Part shown: one piece after another, positions 1 through 5,564 of the stretch | Layout: each line of letters starts with the position of its first letter | Position numbering within the stretch: position 1 is the stretch's first letter | NCBI GenBank assembly: GCA_026706225.1 | Contig: JAPOZE010000395.1 | Location: forward strand, 1 to 10,670 | Direction of reading: 5' to 3' | Length of the DNA: 10,670 bases | From: Acidobacteriota bacterium | GTDB taxonomy: Bacteria; Acidobacteriota; Terriglobia; Versatilivoradales; Versatilivoraceae | Position numbers and translations under genes: made by a program | Notes under the pieces: model-generated | Told to the model about the DNA's origin: nothing | What the model saw: the letters and a program-made list of their open reading frames with translations, nothing else | Database searches by the model: none

Positions 1-1347
1 GGCGAGCCAATCAGCCGGGAGGACTTCAACGCGGGCTTGACCATGGGCAGGGAATTCTCCGATCTCTACCGCGACCAGACCTATCAGCGCCGCCCCCTGG
101 AGAAACTGACCGAGGAAACCGGGGGCGTCCTGTTCACCGACAACAACGACCTGGTGTCGGGCCTCAGCCAAATCAGCAATACCCAGTCCTATTACTATGT
201 GCTCTCTTACGCTTCCCCCGATCAGAAGGCCGACGGAAAATACCACAAGATCCGGGTGGAAGTGGACCGGCCCACCGTGGAGCTCAGCTATCGCCGGGGA
301 TACTTTGCGCCCCGGAAAACACTCTCCCAGGAGGATCGCAAGAACGAAGACATTCAACTGGCCCTGGCCGCCCCTGGAAATTTCGACCAGATCCCGCTGC
401 GACTGGACTACCGTTCATCCCCGACCCGGGACGACCGCCACCGCCTGAGCGTCTTCACCAACGTCAGGATTGAGGGGGTGTCCTTTCGGCAGCAGGGAGA
501 ACGGCGCCAGAATCTGCTCCACCTGGTGCTGATGATCTACGACCGGGACGGCCAGCAGGTGGAAGGGTCTCAAAAGACCATCGAGCTGAATCTGGGCGAA
601 TCCAGCTACCGCTCCATGCTCCAGCGCGGCTTCACCACCCGGACGGAGTGGGAGGTTCCTGCGGGCGAATACAATGTCAAGGCGGTGGTCAGAGAAAGCC
701 ACCGGACCCGGATGGGGTCCCTCGACGAGACGGTCACCCTGCCCATAACCGAGAGCGTCGCGGCAGGTCTGCCATCCCCGGCCGACTCCGGGGTTGCGGA
801 AGCAGCCGCACCCACCCTTCCCGAGGAGTTCGTGCGCTCGGAATCCGTGGAACCGGCCCCGGCGGAGGAAGGCCCCGATCCATCCCTGCCCGCGGGCGGC
901 CTGGAGAGCAGCCGGTTGGTGCTGACCCAGCAACTCACGCCGCTGGCCGATCTGAGCGCCGAGCTGCAGGCCAGTCTGCTGGAGGGCGGGCAGGCCATGA
1001 TCTTCGGGGACGTCCAGATTCATTCTCCGGTGGACGACCGGATCGACCGCCAATACCCCGTCACTTTCTTCTATACCCTCTACAACCTGATGTATCCCCA
1101 GGAGAGCCAGGGGATGACGGCCAAAATTCAACTGACCGACCGCTGGGGCAAGGTCAGCCGGTTTCCCCTCATAACCTTGAGCGAAGGTCAAGTGGAACCC
1201 CTGGAAGAGGGCGCCGTGAACGTGGCCTTCAACCTGGCTTTCAAGAACGTCGAGCCCGGCCAATACAAGTTGACGCTGATGACCCGGACGCCGGGAGCCA
1301 GCGGCCAATCGGTCGGCGCCCGGACCACGGTCACGGTGCTGCAATAG
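1..1347 (+). CDS. VWFA-related Acidobacterial-domain protein, C-terminal part (5' end outside window)
   Basis: The frame is open from base 1, so about 448 C-terminal residues are visible and the true start lies upstream; the in-frame ATG at 37 is internal. The protein aligns almost end to end with the C-terminal half of the gene at 1938-4190. Shared blocks include RPLEKLTEETGG, YYVLSYASPDQKA, SYRRGYFAPR and ESSYRSMLQRGF. The YYVLSY...GKYH.IRVEV.RP...YRRGYFAP block is the characteristic end of the VWFA-related domain (TIGR03436-like). The rest is probably beta-rich, with an Ala/Pro/Glu-rich linker near residues 245-295 that is longer than in the paralogue. By analogy with the full-length paralogue it is an exported envelope protein. 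Its molecular function is unknown. Family assignment is confident; the role is not. Confidence 0.88.
   Translation, partial: GEPISREDFNAGLTMGREFSDLYRDQTYQRRPLEKLTEETGGVLFTDNNDLVSGLSQISNTQSYYYVLSYASPDQKADGKYHKIRVEVDRPTVELSYRRGYFAPRKTLSQEDRKNEDIQLALAAPGNFDQIPLRLDYRSSPTRDDRHRLSVFTNVRIEGVSFRQQGERRQNLLHLVLMIYDRDGQQVEGSQKTIELNLGESSYRSMLQRGFTTRTEWEVPAGEYNVKAVVRESHRTRMGSLDETVTLPITESVAAGLPSPADSGVAEAAAPTLPEEFVRSESVEPAPAEEGPDPSLPAGGLESSRLVLTQQLTPLADLSAELQASLLEGGQAMIFGDVQIHSPVDDRIDRQYPVTFFYTLYNLMYPQESQGMTAKIQLTDRWGKVSRFPLITLSEGQVEPLEEGAVNVAFNLAFKNVEPGQYKLTLMTRTPGASGQSVGARTTVTVLQ
596..629 (+). repeat. Direct repeat, copy 1 (paralogue identity tract)
   Basis: These 34 bases are identical to 3523-3556 in the second VWFA-related gene and encode the SESSYRSMLQRG-type segment in both. 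Flanking sequence diverges at third codon positions, so this is a perfectly conserved tract inside a longer paralogous region (roughly 1-1347 against 2955-4190). Confidence 0.8.
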
Positions 1348-1388
1348 CGGGCTTTTCGGACCCTATTGCATAGAACAAAGAGCTCCTG

Positions 1389-1669
1389 ATGAGATTCGCG
1401 AGCTTCAACGAGTTGGGTGGCCAATTGGCTGCCGTGTGGAGGACGCTTGCAAACAAAGGGACTTCATCGTGACCTCCAACCGCGAGCCTGTCGCGCCGCC
1501 TTCAGCGACGTCGGACAAGACCCTGGACGAATCGCTGCGCGCCCTGCGCCGGTCCCGCGCCCAGGTGGCTGCTAAAGCCATGCAACAATCTTCGAAGGGT
1601 GCTGGTACTGATCGACTGTCCCTGGAAGAGATCAACGCCGAAATCGAAGCCTCCCGCAGGGAGCGTTGA
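1389..1669 (+). pseudogene. Phd/YefM-type antitoxin remnant, frameshifted, no toxin
   Basis: An ATG at 1389 opens a frame reading MRFASFNELGGQLAAVWR, which resembles the N-terminus of Phd-family antitoxins (typically M.FAS..ELRN...). That frame stops at about 1472. The remainder of a Phd-like protein continues in another frame: DFIVTSNREPVA, then SDKTLDESLRALRRSRAQ, then GTDRLSLEEINAEIEASR, ending at 1669. The join falls around 1430-1460 and fits loss of one base. No canonical slippery heptamer is visible in the required phase, so programmed frameshifting is unlikely. A GTG at 1436 could start a 77-residue product lacking the DNA-binding N-terminus. Phd antitoxins are normally followed by a toxin such as a PIN-domain protein; none is seen before 1938. 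It most likely represents a decayed toxin-antitoxin locus, although a base-call error could also explain the shift. Confidence 0.6.
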
Positions 1670-1790
1670 CAGCTCCCTATCGAACGACTGTAAATCCACG
1701 ATTGAAAGGCGCTGCACAGGAAAGCCCTGCAACAACCGCCTTCGTCCTCCGTTGAGTCACCGAATCATCCGAGGCTGTGCCAGGATTTGT

Positions 1791-1816
1791 GCGGGCGGGA
1801 CGCCCGCGCTCGCGGG
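1791..1816. repeat. Overlapping GC hairpins, REP-like element
   Basis: GCGGGCG (1791-1797) pairs perfectly with CGCCCGC (1801-1807) around a GGA loop. CCCGCG (1803-1808) pairs perfectly with CGCGGG (1811-1816) around a two-base spacer. The two stems share 1803-1807, so they are mutually exclusive alternatives. No T-run follows, so an intrinsic terminator is unlikely. From memory, a very similar phrase, translating as AGGTPAL in one frame, recurs between genes in many environmental bacterial genomes. That recollection has not been checked here. Confidence 0.5.
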
Positions 1817-1865
1817 AAGTCGTCATCCCAGGATATCCCCTGTTGACCTGCATGCCGCTGAGTTC

Positions 1866-1894
1866 TTGACCTCCCGCCACGGGCACCGCACAAT
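1866..1894 (+). promoter_or_regulatory. Candidate sigma70-type promoter for the second VWFA-related gene
   Basis: TTGACC (1866-1871, five of six to the -35 consensus) and CACAAT (1889-1894, four of six to the -10 consensus) are separated by exactly 17 bases. They lie about 45 bases upstream of the ATG at 1938, giving a short leader. This would let the second paralogue be transcribed independently of the first. Confidence 0.45.
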
Positions 1895-1937
1895 GGGGTT
1901 GTAGCCCTTCGCTTCATCACCTTCTGCGGTAGAGACG

Positions 1938-4190
1938 ATGCCGTTTCGGTCCTGCCATCCTTGCTTTGCCCTCCCTGCAGCCGTTTGCCTACTCTTGACG
2001 CTGTCGGTCTCGGCCGCCGCCGCCGCGGCCCAGAAGCGGGGGAGCGAATCCGGCGCCGCCGGTGAACCGGAGTCCGGGCCGGAATTCACCATCAAGGTGC
2101 CGGTGAACGTGGTACCGGTCAGCGTCACCGTCACCGACAAGGCCGGACGGCCGGTCAAGGACCTGACCGCCGCCGACTTCAAGCTTTTCGAAGACGGCAA
2201 GCCCCAGCGGATTCAAAGCTTCGAGATCGAATCCAGCCAGCCCCTCGCCGGTCCCGGTCCGGAGGACGATGCTGGGGCGGCCGCGGCCGAGACGGGCGCC
2301 CTGCAGCCCTTGCAAGGCTCCGAGGGAGAACCCGGCAAGCTCATCAGTTTTTTTATCGACGACTTGACCGAGCAATCACCGGAGTTCTTCGGTTGGACCA
2401 TATCCGCCCTGAAGACGTTCGTGGCGGAAGAAATGAGACCGAAAGATCGGGTGGGTGTCTTTTCTGCCTCCGGTCGGGTCACCATTCCCTTTAGCGGCAA
2501 CCAGGAGTTCTTGCGCGGTGAGATTCAGGAATTGAATGTCGGGAAACTGGACCTGGCCCGTCCTTATCGAGGTAGGCAGGCAATTGGGCCAAATCAGGTG
2601 AGCCTGACCGACTTGCAAGCAATCAGAATTGTCGAGGGAGGGCATGTCGGTGGGGTTGATCTGAGAATCCGCGCCAGAGCCTACCGTCAATACGAGGAAA
2701 CCCAGGCTGCGGTTCACCGGCTGTTGGCCGGTCTCGCCATACACCTTCGACAGCTACAGAATTTCACGATCGGCAAGGCGTTGGTGCTGTTGTCCGAAGG
2801 GTTTGTAGTGGGACGCAGAATGCGTTGGAGACTGGATCAAGTGGTTAACCAGGCCCTGAAATCCGGAGTATCGTTCAATGCCGTCGACATTCGTGGTCTG
2901 AATACCTTCGGGTATGAAGCGAGCAGTTATGAACCTCCGGTGGATCCGAGATTTGTCGCTGGTCGGAATATCGGTCGGACTCTCTCGGCCCGGCATCTGG
3001 ATCAGGTCTATCAGAGTCGCCCGCTGGAAAAACTGACCGAGGAGACCGGGGGGACCTATTTTCGTGACAGCAATGATCTCGTGGCTGGTTTCCGACAGAT
3101 CAGAGACGCTCAGTCCTTCTACTACGTCCTCTCCTACGCTTCCCCCGATCAGAAGGCCGGCGGCAAATACCACCGGATCCGGGTGGAAGTGGCCCGCCCC
3201 GGACTGGAGCTCAGCTACCGCCGCGGCTACTTTGCGCCCCGGGAAGAACTCTCCCAGGAGGAGCGCAAGAACGAAGACTTCCAGCTTGCCCTGGAGGCGC
3301 CGGGCCGCTTCGATCGCATCCCACTGGAACTGGGTTTCAGGTCCTCTCCCCTGGAGGGGGACCGCCACCGCTTGAGCGTCTTCACCAAGGTCAATGTCGC
3401 GGCGATTCCCTTTCAGCATCAGGAGGGACGCTGGACGAACCTGCTGAATCTGGTCGTGGCGGTCTACGATGAGAAAGGCTCCCACGTGGACGGTTCCGAG
3501 CAGAAGGTGGAGCTCAGTTTGAGCGAATCCAGCTACCGCTCCATGCTCCAGCGCGGATTCATGGCCAAGACGGAGGTGGAGATTCCTGCGGGCCGATACA
3601 CGGTCAAGGCGGTAGTGAGGGAGAGCAACCAGGCCAGGATGGGATCTCTGCAGCAGGCGTTCGGGATTCCCGTGCCGGAGGCCGGCGCGGATGGTCGGGA
3701 TGTGGCGGCAGCATCGCCTGCAGGCCCGATTCCCGCGGCCAGTCTGGAAAGCGGTCCCCTGGTGCTGAGCCAGCGGCTCATTCCCCTCGCCGATTTGAGC
3801 GCCCTCCAGCAGGAGAGCCTGCTGGCGAGCGACGCCCCGCTCATCTTCAGGGACGTGCAAGTCCTGCCTCTGAAGGCTGGGCTGATCGACCGCCGGCAGC
3901 CGGTCACCTTCTATTACCGGCTCCACAACCTGCAGCATCCCCTGGAGAGCCGGGAAATGACGGCCAGGGTCCAGCTCACCGATGAGAGCGGGCGGGTGAG
4001 CCGGTTCCCCTTGATCTCCCTGGGGGAGGGCATGACCCAGTCCTGGGGGGAGGGAAGAGTCGCGGTGGTCTTCAACCTGTCTTTCAAGAGTGTGCAGCCT
4101 GGGAAGTACCGGCTGACGGTGATGACCCGGGCGCCGGCGGCTGGCGGCCAGTCGGTGATTGCCCGAAGCGCCATGACGGTAGCCGATTAG
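1938..4190 (+). CDS. VWFA-related Acidobacterial-domain protein, exported, full length (750 aa)
   Basis: The N-terminus is a signal peptide: a short polar start, a hydrophobic core around residues 10-25, then an Ala-rich stretch with AxA-type cleavage sites near 27-32. This supports ATG 1938, although the ribosome-binding site is weak. Residues 50-98 hold the family's opening beta-domain (VPVSVTVTDKAGRPVKDLTAADF, LFEDGKPQ). Residues about 135-395 are the VWA-like fold, starting at ISFFIDDLT and including KALVLLSEGF near 280-289. The metal-binding DxSxS of classical VWA domains is absent; D141-D142-L-T stands in its place, so metal-dependent ligand binding is doubtful. The YYVLSY...GYFAP block spans about 395-434. 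A C-terminal region of about 310 residues is shared with the upstream paralogue. It is probably a periplasmic or surface protein. The family is abundant in Acidobacteriota and has no established function. Confidence 0.9.
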   Translation: MPFRSCHPCFALPAAVCLLLTLSVSAAAAAAQKRGSESGAAGEPESGPEFTIKVPVNVVPVSVTVTDKAGRPVKDLTAADFKLFEDGKPQRIQSFEIESSQPLAGPGPEDDAGAAAAETGALQPLQGSEGEPGKLISFFIDDLTEQSPEFFGWTISALKTFVAEEMRPKDRVGVFSASGRVTIPFSGNQEFLRGEIQELNVGKLDLARPYRGRQAIGPNQVSLTDLQAIRIVEGGHVGGVDLRIRARAYRQYEETQAAVHRLLAGLAIHLRQLQNFTIGKALVLLSEGFVVGRRMRWRLDQVVNQALKSGVSFNAVDIRGLNTFGYEASSYEPPVDPRFVAGRNIGRTLSARHLDQVYQSRPLEKLTEETGGTYFRDSNDLVAGFRQIRDAQSFYYVLSYASPDQKAGGKYHRIRVEVARPGLELSYRRGYFAPREELSQEERKNEDFQLALEAPGRFDRIPLELGFRSSPLEGDRHRLSVFTKVNVAAIPFQHQEGRWTNLLNLVVAVYDEKGSHVDGSEQKVELSLSESSYRSMLQRGFMAKTEVEIPAGRYTVKAVVRESNQARMGSLQQAFGIPVPEAGADGRDVAAASPAGPIPAASLESGPLVLSQRLIPLADLSALQQESLLASDAPLIFRDVQVLPLKAGLIDRRQPVTFYYRLHNLQHPLESREMTARVQLTDESGRVSRFPLISLGEGMTQSWGEGRVAVVFNLSFKSVQPGKYRLTVMTRAPAAGGQSVIARSAMTVAD
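3523..3556 (+). repeat. Direct repeat, copy 2 (paralogue identity tract)
   Basis: Identical over 34 bases to 596-629 in the upstream VWFA-related gene. It marks the best-conserved part of the tandem duplication and is a plausible site for gene conversion or recombination between the copies. Confidence 0.8.
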
Positions 4191-4234
4191 GCGGTTTTGC
4201 ACTGCGATCCCATATTCCCTAAACCCGTGCATGG

Positions 4235-4243
4235 TGCTATGAT
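4235..4243 (+). promoter_or_regulatory. Candidate extended -10 promoter for the TPR gene
   Basis: TGCTATGAT combines an extended -10 TGn with TATGAT (five of six to consensus). The -35 position (TTCCCT, 4215-4220, 17-base spacer) is poor, as is common for extended -10 promoters. Initiation near 4250 would give a leader of about 105 bases before the ATG at 4356. It lies about 45 bases beyond the preceding stop codon. Confidence 0.4.
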
Positions 4244-4345
4244 TGCAAGACGACAACATCAGTGGAAGCGGCAGCGGTCGGAGGGACTTGCCTTTGATCC
4301 CGTTGCGCCATCAGGATCCCCGGGTGCCGCAGGCATGCCGGGAAC

Positions 4346-4351
4346 AGGAGG
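4346..4351 (+). promoter_or_regulatory. Shine-Dalgarno AGGAGG that fixes the TPR gene start
   Basis: A consensus AGGAGG ends four bases before ATG 4356, and the peptide from that ATG is a clean signal sequence. This favours 4356 over the in-frame TTG at 4197, which would add 53 residues of non-signal sequence. Confidence 0.75.
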
Positions 4352-4355
4352 TCGC

Positions 4356-5474
4356 ATGTCACGACTGGTCAAGTCTTCAGGGTTGCCGCTACTGGCGGTG
4401 GCGCTCTTCGGCCTTTTCGTCCCAGAGGTTTGCGAGGCTCAGAGGGCGCAGGTGATGGGGCAGGTCAAGGGGGTGGACGGCAAGCCCGTGAAGGGCGCCG
4501 TGATTCACATCGATGACACCCAGGTGGTGCGCAAGTTTACGGTCAAGACCAACAAGAAGGGGCGCTACTTTCACGGCGCTATCCCTCTGGGCTACTACCG
4601 GGTGAGTGTGCACGTGAACGGCACTGAGATGCATGCCGTGCCCAACGTTAGGATATACCGAACCAAGCGGCCCGGCGACACCTTTGCCTATGACGCCGAG
4701 CCGGTCAAGGTGGACTTCGATCTCCAGGTGATCGCCAAGTTGAAAAAGAAGCGTCAGGAGGCCCTGGCCAAACGCTCGGCCGCCGAAGTCGCCGCCGATC
4801 GCGCCAAGGAGGAAGAGCGAAAGTTCGGCCACATGAACGAAGAGTTCAAGAAGGGCCGGGAACACTTCCACGCCAGGCGCTACCGTCAGGCCCTGCAGGC
4901 CTATGTCCGGGCGGCCGAGATGGACCCCCGCCAACACATCATTTTTGCCGAGATGGGGGAGGCGAATCGGGCCTTGCGGAAATACGACGATGCCATCAAT
5001 AGCTACCGGCAGGCTCTGACCGTTCTGGCTCAGAACCCCGACTCCAAGGTGGGAGCCAAGTACCAGATGAATCTGGGCCTGTTGTACGGCCTGATGGACC
5101 AGACCGACCAGGCCCTGTCGGCCATCAACAAAGCCCTGGAATTAAACCCCGGAAACGCGGACCTGGCTTATTTCAACCTGGGGGCCACCCTGGTGAACAG
5201 CGGGCGAAACGAGGGGGCCATCGCCGCCTTCAAGAAGGCCATCGAGGCCAATCCCGACCACGCCAATTCCCAGTACCAACTCGGTGTTTGCCTGCTGGGA
5301 ATGGCCACGGTGGACGAGCAGGGAAGGTCCATTCCGCCTCCGGGAACGCTGGAGGCGTTCAAGAAATACGTGGAGTTGGAACCTTCGGGTCCCTATGCCG
5401 CCGAAGCCAACAGCATGATCCAGGCGCTGGCGGCTCAGGTGAAGACCACCTTCGACGCCAAGAAGGACAAGTAG
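4356..5474 (+). CDS. Secreted carboxypeptidase-regulatory-like domain plus TPR protein (372 aa)
   Basis: A signal peptide covers residues 1-29 (hydrophobic core LPLLAVALFGLFV, likely cleavage after CEA). Residues about 31-122 form a carboxypeptidase-regulatory-like beta-sandwich: AQVMGQVKGVDGKPVKGAVI, then a KKGRYFHGAIPLGYYRVSV block typical of the family. Residues 123-160 are Lys/Glu/Ala-rich and probably a helical or coiled linker. About five TPR units follow (around 160-193, 194-227, 233-267, 268-301 and 302-343), with consensus patterns such as LNPGNADLAYFNLGATL. The last unit contains an inserted loop with a PPPG turn. TPRs bind protein partners, so this is probably a periplasmic or envelope scaffold. 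It lies 90 bases upstream of the heme-TPR gene on the same strand, and the two may be co-transcribed. No enzyme motif is visible. Confidence 0.85.
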   Translation: MSRLVKSSGLPLLAVALFGLFVPEVCEAQRAQVMGQVKGVDGKPVKGAVIHIDDTQVVRKFTVKTNKKGRYFHGAIPLGYYRVSVHVNGTEMHAVPNVRIYRTKRPGDTFAYDAEPVKVDFDLQVIAKLKKKRQEALAKRSAAEVAADRAKEEERKFGHMNEEFKKGREHFHARRYRQALQAYVRAAEMDPRQHIIFAEMGEANRALRKYDDAINSYRQALTVLAQNPDSKVGAKYQMNLGLLYGLMDQTDQALSAINKALELNPGNADLAYFNLGATLVNSGRNEGAIAAFKKAIEANPDHANSQYQLGVCLLGMATVDEQGRSIPPPGTLEAFKKYVELEPSGPYAAEANSMIQALAAQVKTTFDAKKDK

Positions 5475-5564
5475 ATTCGCCGAGCAGCCGTTCCTTCCCG
5501 CCTCTGCCGAGGCTGACCGCGTCCGCACGGGGTAGTCCCTAGTGTCCTGTCTCAGATCCTGGAA

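Noticed and set aside
1599..1904. Open frame beginning MLVLID, resembling the start of a PIN-domain toxin after the antitoxin
   Set aside because: Only the first few residues resemble a PIN domain. The rest is Pro/Arg/Cys-rich with no conserved acidic residues, and it overlaps the antitoxin C-terminus and the GC hairpins.
2754..4259. 501-codon open frame on the minus strand
   Set aside because: It is antisense to the well-supported VWFA-related gene, has His/Arg/Gln-rich low-complexity translation and no family features; a by-product of GC-rich codon usage.
5500..5513. Hairpin GCCTC-TGCC-GAGGC after the TPR gene as a terminator
   Set aside because: The stem has only five pairs and no T-run follows, so it is not a convincing intrinsic terminator.
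5533..5556. Phrase around TAGTGTCCTGTCTCAGATC before the cytochrome start as an insertion-sequence end
   Set aside because: It is vaguely reminiscent of IS termini, but no partner repeat, transposase fragment or duplication is visible.
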